A DNA stretch of 64,000 nt from assembly GCF_002906155.1 (NCBI RefSeq), contig NZ_MUJK01000001.1, forward strand, positions 1,240,001 to 1,304,000, read 5' to 3'. Positions 1-8,175 of the stretch are shown piece after piece (within the stretch, counting starts at the first letter, position 1; each line of letters starts with the position of its first letter). The DNA comes from Pseudomonas laurylsulfativorans (lineage in GTDB: Bacteria > Pseudomonadota > Gammaproteobacteria > Pseudomonadales > Pseudomonadaceae). The notes under the pieces are model-generated. The model saw only the letters and a program-made list of their open reading frames with translations, made no database searches and had not been told where the DNA came from. The position numbers were made by a program, and so were the translations under genes.

Positions 1-165
1 GGAGCGGACGGCGGCCTTACGTTCTGGCGATCCCAGACCCAGAATCCAATCACCTACACGCAGCTTGATGTCACCGTCAGCGTGTTGCTCGAAAAACGGC
101 CCCCAATGAGGGTGTTGGTTGTAGTAGCCCGGATGGGGAGCGTGAGCATGGAGATCGATAAGCAT
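1..165 (-). CDS. Amidohydrolase, N-terminal part only (runs off the left edge)
   Basis: An open frame on the minus strand starts at ATG 165 and stays open for 55 codons to the window edge. The first residues, MLIDLHAHAPHPGYYN, carry the HxH metal-binding motif of amidohydrolase-2 (PF04909, ACMSD-like) enzymes. They resemble the complete amidohydrolase at 41701-42738, which starts MLIDVHAHLL and has a comparable WGPF segment. GAGG lies about 12 nt upstream of the start, and an AACAAAAA catabolite-repression-type motif lies at 190-197. It is probably a metal-dependent hydrolase or decarboxylase of a ring-cleavage product. The substrate is unknown and the C-terminal metal ligands are outside the window. 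Confidence 0.75.
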   Translation of the reverse strand, partial: MLIDLHAHAPHPGYYNQHPHWGPFFEQHADGDIKLRVGDWILGLGSPERKAAVRS

Positions 166-294
166 GTCTAGGTACCTCGAAGTTGGCACTTTTTGTTGGT
201 TTGTTAGCGCGGTTCCTTCCCGCGAACAGACACAAGCTGTCGCGCAAAGGGTAAGCCGAAAGGCTCGCTGCTAAGACCAGAGATTAAATTCAAA

Positions 295-321
295 TTGAGC
301 AGAAATCAAAATTCTGTTCAA
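295..321. promoter_or_regulatory. Candidate operator, 27-bp inverted repeat
   Basis: TTGAGCAGAA and TTCTGTTCAA are inverted with a 7-bp spacer and one mismatch. The outer GAGCA...TGTTC geometry resembles the 22-bp element found at nine other promoters here, but the left half is imperfect (AGCAG instead of RACAC). It lies 130 bp upstream of the left-edge amidohydrolase start. Confidence 0.4.
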
Positions 322-460
322 TTTATTTTCAATCGTCGCGCAAAAGCCTGCGCCAGAGCCTTCGAGCGAAGTCGAAAACACCCTGTACGGTGGAAAAAAC
401 AGGCTGCTGCGGGGGATGGGATGCACAACGAGGGGAAAAACATAGACGCCGCCAGAAACG

Positions 461-484
461 AAAAAGCCCCCGAAAATCGGGGGC
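461..484 (-). terminator. Intrinsic terminator of the TetR (ditK-like) gene
   Basis: An 8-bp GC-rich stem (466-473 with 477-484) with a 3-nt loop is followed on the minus strand by five T. It lies about 30 bp past the stop codon of the gene at 516-1247. Confidence 0.85.
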
Positions 485-515
485 CTTCTTGCAGCGAGAG
501 GGGGATTCTTGAAGG

Positions 516-1247
516 TCAGCGTCGAGTGCGTGACGTAGAACCCATGATCAGCGCACCGAGGAGCTTTTTCACCCGCACAGGGAACAGGCGACGACCTGCC
601 GCCTCCGGCACCAGGATTTCGCTCAACACATAACGAATGATCATTTCGCAGATCAGCTCACGATCAAGGCGTACGCCGAGGCGATCGTCCCAATCGTCGA
701 AAACGATCCCCAGGCCGTCCTGAAAACGCACGATCGAATCGTGGAAGATCCGCCGAAAAAACCCCAGCGCGTAGTCAGGGGCGACCACCAGCAGGCGCCG
801 CGCACGACTTTGTTCGAGATAGTTGTCGAGATAGGCAAACAGCGCATTGAGGCGCGCTTCCGGGTCGCTGATGTGGCCAAGTTCCTGGGACAGGGAGCTG
901 TGGAAACTTTCGCGTTTATGCCGCGAAAAGGTGTCCAGAAGGTCTTCTTGCGAAGCGAAGTAGCGGTAAAAGGTGCCGCGCGAAACGCCGGCGACCTGGC
1001 ACACGTCCAGGATCGAAATGCGGTCTGCACCCGACATCAATACCACCTCTTCGGTGGCCTTCAGGATATTGGCGATGGTTTCTTCGGAACGCCGGTTGGG
1101 TTTGACCTTGGCGCCTGCGACTGCTTTGGGGCCGGTGCGTCGTTCCAGCGACTTACCCGCTTCTGCACCTGCGTCCGGCACCACGTTTTTTTTCGTTTTA
1201 GGGGCTGGTATTGGCGCTTCTGCTTTCTGGGATGCGGCTTTTGGCAT
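516..1247 (-). CDS. ditK: TetR/AcrR-family regulator, DitK-like
   Basis: A 243-aa TetR-type regulator. Residues 1 to about 50 form an Ala/Lys/Pro-rich low-complexity tail. The DNA-binding domain follows, with the helix-turn-helix segment DVCQVAGVSRGTFYRYFAS near residues 81-99. The rest is a ligand-binding domain of ordinary length. It is divergent from the acyl-CoA ligase gene. A copy of the recurrent 22-bp element (1281-1302) lies 34 bp upstream of its start, so autoregulation is plausible. This position matches ditK of the abietane cluster, a name given from gene order. No strong ribosome-binding site precedes ATG 1247, so the start is not certain. It is my first candidate for the protein that binds the 22-bp elements, but this is inference. 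Confidence 0.8.
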   Translation of the reverse strand: MPKAASQKAEAPIPAPKTKKNVVPDAGAEAGKSLERRTGPKAVAGAKVKPNRRSEETIANILKATEEVVLMSGADRISILDVCQVAGVSRGTFYRYFASQEDLLDTFSRHKRESFHSSLSQELGHISDPEARLNALFAYLDNYLEQSRARRLLVVAPDYALGFFRRIFHDSIVRFQDGLGIVFDDWDDRLGVRLDRELICEMIIRYVLSEILVPEAAGRRLFPVRVKKLLGALIMGSTSRTRR

Positions 1248-1280
1248 GGGTTGATGGGCTCATTGAGAGTAAAGATAAGC

Positions 1281-1302
1281 AACACTAGCACAGGATCTGT
1301 GC
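1281..1302. promoter_or_regulatory. Recurrent 22-bp element (AACAC-N12-TGTGC), ditK/ditJ promoter
   Basis: AACAC (1281-1285) and TGTGC (1298-1302) are separated by 12 bp, as in eight other copies in this window. The element lies between divergent genes. An overlapping palindrome-like stretch with an ATAACGTTAT core follows up to about 1322. Confidence 0.6.
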
Positions 1303-1430
1303 ATAAATAACGTTATATGTTCAACTTATCCCTAAAGACATTTGCAAAATTTCTATTTAGAATCCAATTCTCTCTTCAAAATAAAATCAGGCGCACCAAC
1401 AGCTGTTGGTCCCTAAAACGGAGAATATTC

Positions 1431-3062
1431 ATGGGCAGCAGCGGCAATCCAGAGACCTGGGCAGTGGGAGAACGAGACACTGTCATCGAAGCGCTAGATC
1501 GTGCGGTAGCAAGGCATCCAGACAAAATATTGCTGGATTTCAGTGGCGAGTTATACACATATGCTCAGGTTGACTCACTCTCAACCAAAATGGCCAACGC
1601 CCTTGCCACCCTCGGCGTCAAGGCCGGTGAAACCGTGCTGACCATGCTCGATAACAATATCGATGCCGTCACTACCTGGCTGGCGATCAACAAGCTCTGC
1701 GCCGTGAGTGTGCCGATCAATACCGCCCTTAAAGGTGAGTTCCTGCGTCACCAGATCGCCGACACCGGCACTTCGGTGGTGATCTGCGAGTCGGCTTACC
1801 TGCCACGCGTGACCTCACTGGCAGAACAACTGCAGGATGTGCACCATATTCTTTATCGGGGCACGCCCGAAGCCTTGGCCGATTGCCGGATTCGCGTGGC
1901 GCCACTGGATGAATTCCGAGGTCATGACGCCACCCCCCTGCCCAATAAACCGCAGCCGTCGGATCTCGCCTGCCTGATCTACACCTCAGGCACCACCGGC
2001 CCATCCAAGGGCTGCATGATCAGCTACAACTTCATGTGCAATCTCGCGCGTCTGCAACTGCGTGCCGGCCCGGCCAGCGCCGATGACGTCACCATCACGC
2101 CATTGCCGTTATTCCACATGAACGCGCTTTGTGTATCCATCATAGCCAGCATTCTGGTGGGCGCCCGGGCCGCTATTCTTCCGCGTTTCTCGGTGTCCAA
2201 CTTCTGGCAGGAAGTTGAGCGTTCGGGCGCGACCATCGCTTCGATTCTGGGCGGCATGGGCGGCTTGCTTGCCCAGGCACCGGATAACGAAGCCATGCTG
2301 CGTTGTGTCGGGCAGATCCATACTGCGCGCGGTAACCCCTACACTGAAGAAACCAAAAAAATCTGGCGTGAGCGTTTCGGCACCAAGCTGGTGGGCGGCA
2401 ACGGCTATGGCCTGACCGAAGCCTGCGTGATCACCTCGCTGGCCGCCGGTGAATACGCGGCACCGGGCTCATCGGGCAAACGCATCGCGGACTTTGACGT
2501 ACGCATTGTCGACGACCTCGATCAAGAAGTGGCGCCCAACAGCGCCGGCGAAATCGTGGTACGCCCGCTGCGCCCGGACATCATGTTCCAGGGCTATTGG
2601 CGCCGGCCGGAAGACACCCAGAAATTGATGCGCAACATGTGGTTCCACACCGGCGACATCGGCAAGTTCGATGACGACGGGTTCTTCTATTTCGTGGATC
2701 GCAAGAAGGACTACCTGCGCCGCCGTGGTGAAAACATCTCCAGCTTTGAAATGGAAGCTGCGTTCGCTGTTCACCCGGCACTGGCCGAAGTGGCGGTGCA
2801 TGCCGTGCCGTCGGACAAAGGCGAGGACGACGTGAAAGTCACGGCGGTGCTGCATGAGGGCGCGAGCCTTGCGCCAGAGGAATTGTTCCACTGGGCCACC
2901 GACTCGGTCCCCTACTATGCCCTGCCCCGCTACATCGAGTTTCGCAGCAGCTTGCCGAAAAACCCGCAGGGTCGGGTGTTGAAATACCTGCTGCGCGACG
3001 AAGGTAAAACCCAAACCACGTGGGATCTGGAAACCACCTCAATCGTGGTCTCCAAAAAGTAA
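1431..3062 (+). CDS. ditJ: Acyl-CoA ligase (AMP-binding), DitJ-like
   Basis: A 543-aa class I adenylate-forming enzyme. It has the ATP-binding loop YTSGTTGPSKG near residue 184, YGLTEA near 325, and HTGDIG plus DRKKDYLRRRGENIS near 405-435. It should activate a carboxylic acid to its CoA thioester via an acyl-AMP. In this context the substrate is a diterpenoid acid or a ring-cleavage product. The frame stays open upstream to 1317, but ATG 1431 has a fitting ACGGAG 7 nt upstream, and the extra 38 residues look like translated leader. The final catalytic-lysine region (NPQGRVLKYLL) is present but carries Arg-Val where many family members have Gly-Lys, so that lysine should be checked. A terminator follows directly. 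Confidence 0.85.
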   Translation: MGSSGNPETWAVGERDTVIEALDRAVARHPDKILLDFSGELYTYAQVDSLSTKMANALATLGVKAGETVLTMLDNNIDAVTTWLAINKLCAVSVPINTALKGEFLRHQIADTGTSVVICESAYLPRVTSLAEQLQDVHHILYRGTPEALADCRIRVAPLDEFRGHDATPLPNKPQPSDLACLIYTSGTTGPSKGCMISYNFMCNLARLQLRAGPASADDVTITPLPLFHMNALCVSIIASILVGARAAILPRFSVSNFWQEVERSGATIASILGGMGGLLAQAPDNEAMLRCVGQIHTARGNPYTEETKKIWRERFGTKLVGGNGYGLTEACVITSLAAGEYAAPGSSGKRIADFDVRIVDDLDQEVAPNSAGEIVVRPLRPDIMFQGYWRRPEDTQKLMRNMWFHTGDIGKFDDDGFFYFVDRKKDYLRRRGENISSFEMEAAFAVHPALAEVAVHAVPSDKGEDDVKVTAVLHEGASLAPEELFHWATDSVPYYALPRYIEFRSSLPKNPQGRVLKYLLRDEGKTQTTWDLETTSIVVSKK

Positions 3063-3080
3063 TCGGCCCGCCAACGAAAC

Positions 3081-3110
3081 AAGCCCGCTACAAGCGGGCT
3101 TTCTTGTTTC
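3081..3110 (+). terminator. Intrinsic terminator after ditJ
   Basis: AAGCCCGC (3081-3088) pairs with GCGGGCTT (3094-3101), and the stem is followed by the T-rich TTCTTGTTT. Confidence 0.8.
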
Positions 3111-3118
3111 CACACTAT

Positions 3119-3250
3119 GACCCTGACTGGGCACTGCGCTTGTGTTCGCCTCAGAACTCTGTGGGAGCGGGCTTGCTCGCTCCCACACTTTGATCCTGGC
3201 TGGACACTACGCTTGTGTTTGCCTCAGCCCCGTGTGGGAGCCAGTTCCTG
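3119..3250. repeat. 73-bp tandem duplication carrying REP-like palindromes
   Basis: Copy 1 (3119-3191) and copy 2 (from 3192) match at an exact 73-bp offset, for example GCTTGTGTTCGCCTCAG against GCTTGTGTTTGCCTCAG, and both continue into GTGGGAGC. Copy 1 contains a complete REP-type palindrome, GGAGCGGGCTTGCTCGCTCC, near 3163-3182. In copy 2 the palindrome is degenerate. The repeat fills the gap between convergent ditJ and ditI. Confidence 0.75.
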
Positions 3251-3267
3251 CATTGAACGGGGGTGAA

Positions 3268-4068
3268 TCAATACTCGCGTACGGGAACGCCTTTCGGACG
3301 GGAGTTGTAACCAGGCAGGTGCAGGCCTCCGTCAACGTGGATCGTCTCGCCCGTGATAAAACGCGACATCTCGGACGCCAGGAACACCACCACCGGCCCG
3401 ATATCCGCTTCAGGTTCGCCGCAGCGACCCAACGGGCGCATCGAAGCGGACATTTCTGCGAAACCGGGGTTTTCTGCAGCAAGCTTGTGGAAGGTCGCCC
3501 CCATTGCGGTCGGCGCAATGGCATTGGTACGAATGTTGAACCGTCCCCACTCGGAGGCAGCGCTACGGGTCAGCCCGACAATCGCCGATTTCGCCGTGTT
3601 GTAGTCGCCATGCAACCAGGCGCCGATTTCGATATCGATGGAGTAGAAGTTGATGATCTTGCCGCCGCCACGCGCCTTCATATGCGGCAGTGCGGCTTTC
3701 ATCGCCCACCAGGCCGCCCATACGGTGGAGCCTAGGGTTTGCTCCAGCATGGCATCGGTTTTTTCTTCCAAGAGTACATTGGGCGTCGGGGCGAAGGCGT
3801 TGTTGACCAGGATGTCCAGGCCACCAAATTGATCCACGGCCAACTGCACCGCCGCTTCGATGTCCGCCTTGTTGCACACGTCGGTCTTGATGAATACAGC
3901 CTTGCCACCCAGCGCTTTCAATTCAGCGACAACGGCTTCTCCGCTGACCACGTCCAGTTCGGCAACCACCACGGCTGCACCTTCTTTGGCAAAGTTCAGC
4001 GCAATGCCGCGCCCAATGCCGCCTCCGGCGCCAGTGATCAACGCAACCTGTTCGTTTAACAGTGCCAT
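3268..4068 (-). CDS. ditI: Short-chain dehydrogenase, DitI-like
   Basis: A 266-aa classical SDR with TGAGGGIGRG near residue 13, NNAF, and the active site Ser-x12-Tyr-x3-Lys (NFYSID to GDYNTAK). It is an NAD(P)-dependent oxidoreductase, probably for a hydroxyl or ketone on a diterpenoid intermediate. ATG 4068 is preferred because AAGGGGTGG lies just upstream. A longer frame would begin at a TTG (4101) inside the regulatory element. Its leader carries an AACAAGAA motif (4081-4088) of the Crc/Hfq type, and the 22-bp element sits 29 bp upstream. It stands alone on the minus strand, between a repeat and its own promoter. Confidence 0.85.
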   Translation of the reverse strand: MALLNEQVALITGAGGGIGRGIALNFAKEGAAVVVAELDVVSGEAVVAELKALGGKAVFIKTDVCNKADIEAAVQLAVDQFGGLDILVNNAFAPTPNVLLEEKTDAMLEQTLGSTVWAAWWAMKAALPHMKARGGGKIINFYSIDIEIGAWLHGDYNTAKSAIVGLTRSAASEWGRFNIRTNAIAPTAMGATFHKLAAENPGFAEMSASMRPLGRCGEPEADIGPVVVFLASEMSRFITGETIHVDGGLHLPGYNSRPKGVPVREY

Positions 4069-4096
4069 AGCCACCCCTTTTTCTTGTTTTTTAGTG

Positions 4097-4118
4097 AACA
4101 ATATTGGATATAGTGTTC
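4097..4118. promoter_or_regulatory. Recurrent 22-bp element (AACAA-N12-TGTTC), ditI/DUF2889 promoter
   Basis: This is the most palindromic copy: GTGAACA...TGTTCAA is nearly symmetric. It lies between the divergent SDR (starts 4068) and DUF2889 (starts 4171) genes, and could serve both. Confidence 0.65.
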
Positions 4119-4170
4119 AAATATACCCGATTCTTTCCGCCTGAACAGCACTGAAACAAGGATATTGAGG

Positions 4171-4911
4171 ATGAGTGTATTTCGCCGCCGCGTGGAGATT
4201 ATGACCACCCGTGCCAGTGATGCAGGTGAAGTCCGCGCCGCCCTGGAAGACGACTTTCACCACTTCCGTGTATGGGTTCGCCATCGCGCAGGCGCAGTGA
4301 GTGCCATCGGCGGTGAAGCGCTGCGTCATCCCTACTCCCTGTGTCCGCAGGCTTGTGATCAATTACAGCAGTTGCTGGGCATGAAGCTGGACCGTGTTGC
4401 CCATTCAGTCACCCGGCAAACCGATGCCAGTCATCAATGCACGCACTTGCTCGACCTCGCAGGCCTCGCTATCGCCGCTGCCGCGCGAGACACCCGCCAG
4501 CGTCGCTACGACATTGAAGTGGCCCAGCGCATCGACGACCGCACACGTGCTGTCTTGCTCCGCGATCACGACGAACTACTCAGCTGGGCGGTCAACGGCA
4601 CCCTGCTGGAAGGGCCATCGCCCTATACGGGCATCAACCTTCGCGAAGGCATGGCGCGCTGGGCCTTGAGTGCCCTGACTGAAGAAATGGCCGAAGCTGC
4701 ACTGCTACTTCGCCGTTGCACGCTGATCTCGATGGGTCGCGCCTACAACCTCGACGAACAGGTTCACGCGATGAACACTGGCCTGTGCTACAGCCAACAA
4801 TCGGAACGCGCCGAACAGGCACTGCGAATGAAGGGTTCGACCCTGGACTTCAGCGACAAACCGCTGCAACTGTGTGCCCAGGATCAAGCGTGGCTGAGAC
4901 AGCGCGATTAG
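4171..4911 (+). CDS. DUF2889-family protein
   Basis: A 246-aa protein that I recognise as DUF2889. The conserved N-terminal part begins FRRRVEIMTTRASD and continues to HPYSLCPQAC near residue 57. The family has no assigned enzyme activity that I know of, but it recurs near degradation genes for steroids and other polycyclic compounds. No signal peptide or membrane segment is visible. ATG 4171 is chosen over a TTG at 4165 because AAGGAT sits at the right distance. The gene is divergent from ditI, convergent with ditA2, and shares the 22-bp element at 4097. A role in handling a CoA-linked or hydrophobic intermediate is only a guess. Confidence 0.7.
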   Translation: MSVFRRRVEIMTTRASDAGEVRAALEDDFHHFRVWVRHRAGAVSAIGGEALRHPYSLCPQACDQLQQLLGMKLDRVAHSVTRQTDASHQCTHLLDLAGLAIAAAARDTRQRRYDIEVAQRIDDRTRAVLLRDHDELLSWAVNGTLLEGPSPYTGINLREGMARWALSALTEEMAEAALLLRRCTLISMGRAYNLDEQVHAMNTGLCYSQQSERAEQALRMKGSTLDFSDKPLQLCAQDQAWLRQRD

Positions 4912-4912
4912 T

Positions 4913-4987
4913 CGCGCTGCTCCTGGTTCAAGAGCAGCGCGGCCAGTGCCCGCAATGCACGGCGCTCGGGGTTTAAACCCGAGCGCC
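4913..4987. terminator. Two adjacent hairpins between convergent genes
   Basis: Hairpin 1 is a 10-bp stem (4913-4922 with 4932-4941, 9-nt loop). Hairpin 2 is a 10-bp stem (4961-4970 with 4978-4987, loop GTTTAAA). Neither has a good T tract. They sit between the stop codons of DUF2889 and ditA2 and probably act in both directions. Confidence 0.6.
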
Positions 4988-4995
4988 GATGCACA

Positions 4996-5571
4996 CTAGA
5001 GAAAGACGGCCAGATTGGGTGTGCCCAATACCGCCTGATCAAGGATGACCTCGCGTCGCGCCAGCTTGAACCCCGCATCACTGAGGCGCAGCACATCACG
5101 TCGCTCACCGCTGATGATATCGACATGGTGATCGTTGAAACGGCTGCGGGTCAGCAACAGATAACTGGTCACCACAAACTCATCGCGCTTGTCGGTTTCT
5201 TCGACAAACACGTTGGTCACCAGGCGTCGGGTACGCGAGGGAGGATCTTCCGCCCAGGCGCTTTTGCCGGACAGGCGCAAAATGCGCCCCATGATCGAAC
5301 GGTAGTCATCGTGGTAGTGCTGGACACTACGCACAATGGTGGTCCTGAGCTCGGACGCCACGCGAGTCTGGCGTAGCGGTACGGTGTACACCAGGTCGGT
5401 GTCCAGGCGTTCGGCCCACTCTTGCAGGCGAATCTGGTCGAGCAGCGTGGCTTCCTCGTAGAGAAAGGTCACCACGTCGTTGTAGATCGGCGAACCCACC
5501 GGCACCCGTTTGGTGCCGACCGGGGAACCCGGCTGGATATCCTCCGCACCGCGTTGTTGAACCTGAGTCAT
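4996..5571 (-). CDS. ditA2: Diterpenoid ring-hydroxylating dioxygenase, beta subunit
   Basis: A 191-aa protein of the ring-hydroxylating dioxygenase beta family (NTF2-like fold). Typical stretches are FLYEEATLLDQ near residue 36, the HYHDDYRSIMGRI segment and SRTRRLVTNV. It is the structural subunit of the Rieske oxygenase and carries no metal centre. It lies 82 bp downstream of the alpha-subunit gene and should be co-transcribed with it. The leader holds GAGG and an AACAAGAA motif (5592-5599). In the known abietane pathway DitA1A2A3 dihydroxylates 7-oxodehydroabietic acid at C11/C12. Assignment is by family and neighbours. Confidence 0.9.
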   Translation of the reverse strand: MTQVQQRGAEDIQPGSPVGTKRVPVGSPIYNDVVTFLYEEATLLDQIRLQEWAERLDTDLVYTVPLRQTRVASELRTTIVRSVQHYHDDYRSIMGRILRLSGKSAWAEDPPSRTRRLVTNVFVEETDKRDEFVVTSYLLLTRSRFNDHHVDIISGERRDVLRLSDAGFKLARREVILDQAVLGTPNLAVFL

Positions 5572-5653
5572 GAGTCATTTCCTCACTTTTATTCTTGTTA
5601 ATGCTGCGATTGCGGCCCGCGAGGACCGCAATCGAACCAGGGCCAACGGGCGA

Positions 5654-7054
5654 TTATTGCTCGTTCGGTGCAGTCATCAGCTCGTGCCAGTACAACCACC
5701 AGTGCCACTGGGTATCGTCCTTGGTGAAACCTTCGTTGACGATGCCAGGGCCAGGCCAGCCCTCGGGGGCGCCGGTTTCAAAGCAGGCCTGGTATTTCAG
5801 CGTGCTCTTGCGGCCCATCGCGCCTTTGGCGGCCAGGGTCATATGCGGCCAGGTATCGGAGTCATCCTGCTCGACCATGCCCGAGGTGCCGAACAGCTGG
5901 ATGGTTTGCTTGAGCATCTTGTCGCGCAGTTCAGGGGACGCGTCTTTCTCGGCAAACACCCAGTTGACGAACTCCAGCTTGTCCGGACCACGCGGCACGT
6001 AGGCGTGCAGGGTCATCGAGCCGACGACGCTGCCGTCCGGCTGCGGGATGTAGACAAAGCCGAAGAGAATGTTGGGGAACATCCCGCCGACTTGCGGCGG
6101 CATGCTGGTCAGCACTTTCAACTGATCTTCCGACAGGTTGCGCGCCAGTTGCTCGACCATGCCGGCGGTCATGCCGGCCGGAGGCAATGCCTCGAGCTTC
6201 TGTTGAACCGACAGCTCTGCCGGGTCGAGGCCGGTCAGGCGCTTGATCTTGCGGGCCAGGTCAATGCAACGCAGTGCATGGCCGTGGGGCGAGCTGATTT
6301 CGACGCCGATCATTTCCGGGCTGAGGTCGGCGGTTTCGCCCTCGCCTTTCTTGGCGTAGTTGCCCACTTCGCCCAGCCAGCGGTGCAAGGTCAGGGTGTG
6401 GAAACCGTCGGCCGCCGATTGCTCGCCAGCGGTTTTCCAGTTGGCATTGACGATAAAGCGCTGCGGTGGGCCGAGCACTTCCATGCCCTTGTCGGAACGA
6501 CAGAACAGCATGTCGTAATACCACTTGGCATCGCCCAAGAATTCTTCAAATGAAGGGCCTTCAACGTTCCATGTGGCAAATACCAGGCCGCCATACAGGG
6601 TGACGCGTGCCTTTTTCAGGCCCAGCTCCGATTTGGGCAACATCTTGCCGTGCATGCACTCGCGCTCAACCGGCGAGCCGATGAAGTCGCCGTTGGGACG
6701 GAAGGCCCAGCCGTGGTAGATGCATTTGTGGATTTGCGTGTTGCCACAGTCGGCGGTGCTGATGCGCATGCCGCGGTGCGGGCAGACGTTGAGGTTGACG
6801 AATACCTCACCTTCTTTGCCACGCGCAACAATGACCGAGTCGGAACCCATGTCACGGACCATGAAATCGCCGGAGTTCGGGATTTCCGATTCGTGCCCCA
6901 GGAGCACCCAGATCTTGCCGAAGATCTTTTCCATCTCCAGGTCGTAGATTTCGTGGTCAGACAATACACGCATCTGCACTTCACGGCTGGAGGTGTAGAT
7001 GAGATCTGAAACTTTGGTTCCATCAGACAATACGGGGCTTGTTCTTGTTAGCAT
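5654..7054 (-). CDS. ditA1: Diterpenoid ring-hydroxylating dioxygenase, alpha subunit (Rieske)
   Basis: A 466-aa terminal oxygenase. The Rieske [2Fe-2S] ligands are C91, H93, C111 and H114 (CPHRG and CIYHGW). The mononuclear iron site is seen at D216, H219 and H224 (AADGFHTLTLH), with a later acidic stretch EQDDSD that should give the carboxylate ligand. It catalyses aromatic cis-dihydroxylation with electrons from a ferredoxin. AGGAGG lies 6 nt upstream of ATG 7054, an unusually strong site, and the 22-bp element is 50 bp upstream. The published cluster needs this enzyme for growth on abietanes. Its ferredoxin gene (15823-16059) is nine genes away, in another operon. Confidence 0.93.
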   Translation of the reverse strand: MLTRTSPVLSDGTKVSDLIYTSSREVQMRVLSDHEIYDLEMEKIFGKIWVLLGHESEIPNSGDFMVRDMGSDSVIVARGKEGEVFVNLNVCPHRGMRISTADCGNTQIHKCIYHGWAFRPNGDFIGSPVERECMHGKMLPKSELGLKKARVTLYGGLVFATWNVEGPSFEEFLGDAKWYYDMLFCRSDKGMEVLGPPQRFIVNANWKTAGEQSAADGFHTLTLHRWLGEVGNYAKKGEGETADLSPEMIGVEISSPHGHALRCIDLARKIKRLTGLDPAELSVQQKLEALPPAGMTAGMVEQLARNLSEDQLKVLTSMPPQVGGMFPNILFGFVYIPQPDGSVVGSMTLHAYVPRGPDKLEFVNWVFAEKDASPELRDKMLKQTIQLFGTSGMVEQDDSDTWPHMTLAAKGAMGRKSTLKYQACFETGAPEGWPGPGIVNEGFTKDDTQWHWWLYWHELMTAPNEQ

Positions 7055-7103
7055 GATTGCCTCCTGATCAGAGCGTCACAACGGTAGTCGCGACGAAATA
7101 TAA

Positions 7104-7125
7104 GACACTTTTCCTATTTCTGTAC
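7104..7125. promoter_or_regulatory. Recurrent 22-bp element (GACAC-N12-TGTAC), ditA1A2 promoter
   Basis: GACAC (7104-7108) and TGTAC (7121-7125) are separated by 12 bp, in an AT-rich gap between the ditH stop and the ditA1 start. The half-sites are the same as at 8943-8964. Confidence 0.65.
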
Positions 7126-7176
7126 ATAGAATTCGCCACGAGATGTAAGCAAATCCTTCCGTCATGGGGCTGACCC

Positions 7177-8175
7177 TCAGCCCTTGGCCGGCGCCGTGCC
7201 CACTTGCGTGCGCAGCACACCGATGCCATCGATCTCCAGCTCAACCACATCGCCGGTTTTCAAGTAGCGCAGTTGTTCCAGCCCGCAGCCGTTACCCACC
7301 GTGCCAGAGCCCAGGAATTCGCCGGGGTACAGGGTTTCCGAACGGGAAACATGGGCAATCACGTCCTCAAAGCTCCAACGCATGTCACGGGTGTTGCCGC
7401 GTCCCCATTCCTCTCCGTTGACCCGGGCAATCATGTTCAGGTCATAGGGGTCCCCCAGCTCATCGGCGGTGACCAGGCAAGGGCCCATGATGTTGGCGGT
7501 ATCGAAATCCTTGCTCTTGGCCGGGCCGAGCATGCCGGGCATTTCCAGGGCCTGGGCGTCGCGGGCACTCATGTCGTTGAAGATGGTGTAACCGACGATA
7601 TGGGAACGGGCGGCCTCGCGGCTGATGTCCTTGCCACGCTTGCCGATGTAGCAACCGAACTCCAGTTCGAAGTCCATCGCCCGACTGAAACTCGGCCATT
7701 GGAACTCATCGTCGATGCCAATCACGGCAAAACGGTTGCCCTTGTAATAGATGGGCTGCTTGTTGAAGGTCTCGATCACGCGGTCGTCGGCGCGAGTGTT
7801 CATCGCCTTCAAGGTGGCTTCCGGGTCTTCGGTGCGCAACGCACGGGCACGACGGGCCGCCGCGAAGCTTTGGCGCAGGTGAAGTTCGAAGCAGGAACAG
7901 TCGCGCATTTGCGGCGGGGGCTGAATCGGTGCTCGCAGCTTCACACTGGAACGCTCCAGCACCGCCGCCGATGGCGCCTTGGCCACCAGCGAACGCGCCA
8001 GCTCCAATGCCGGTTCACCTGCTTCCACCAGGGCCAGAATGCTGCTCAAAGCCACACTGTCGCGACTTTCCAGCAAGCGATAGGCATTCTGCAGGTCCAG
8101 CACTTGCTGATCCTGATTCAACAGCGCGCCCGCGCGATCAAAACCGTCGGCGTCGGTATAGGTCACCAGTCTCAT
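7177..8175 (-). CDS. ditH: Fumarylacetoacetate hydrolase-family protein, DitH-like
   Basis: A 332-aa FAH-fold enzyme. The metal-binding region reads FELEFGCYIGKRGKD, followed by FNDMSARDAQ and later GPCLVTADELGDP. The family includes hydrolases, isomerases and decarboxylases of ring-cleavage products; DitH of the abietane cluster was proposed to be an isomerase or decarboxylase. ATG 8175 overlaps the stop of the upstream SDR (ATGA), so the two are translationally coupled. An upstream open extension lies inside that SDR and is not used here. It is a second FAH-fold gene next to ditD (13110-13994); the N-terminal region before the fold is longer in this one. Confidence 0.85.
   Translation of the reverse strand: MRLVTYTDADGFDRAGALLNQDQQVLDLQNAYRLLESRDSVALSSILALVEAGEPALELARSLVAKAPSAAVLERSSVKLRAPIQPPPQMRDCSCFELHLRQSFAAARRARALRTEDPEATLKAMNTRADDRVIETFNKQPIYYKGNRFAVIGIDDEFQWPSFSRAMDFELEFGCYIGKRGKDISREAARSHIVGYTIFNDMSARDAQALEMPGMLGPAKSKDFDTANIMGPCLVTADELGDPYDLNMIARVNGEEWGRGNTRDMRWSFEDVIAHVSRSETLYPGEFLGSGTVGNGCGLEQLRYLKTGDVVELEIDGIGVLRTQVGTAPAKG

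Larger units (their letters stand above)
166..515. other. Intergenic region with an inverted repeat
   Basis: This 350-bp stretch lies between the amidohydrolase start and the end of the TetR gene, and I see no gene in it. It holds an AT-rich inverted repeat (left arm 295-304 TTGAGCAGAA, right arm 312-321 TTCTGTTCAA) and the TetR terminator at 461-484. It presumably carries the promoter of the left-edge amidohydrolase. Confidence 0.6.

Noticed and set aside
295..633. Plus-strand open frame of 112 codons over the left intergenic region and the TetR 3' end
   Set aside because: It crosses the terminator and an inverted repeat, overlaps the TetR gene in the opposite direction and shows no family-like sequence.
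1317..1430. 38-codon N-terminal extension of the acyl-CoA ligase
   Set aside because: It has no ribosome-binding site, is AT-rich leader in composition, and ATG 1431 has a good upstream site and starts near the family's usual N-terminus.
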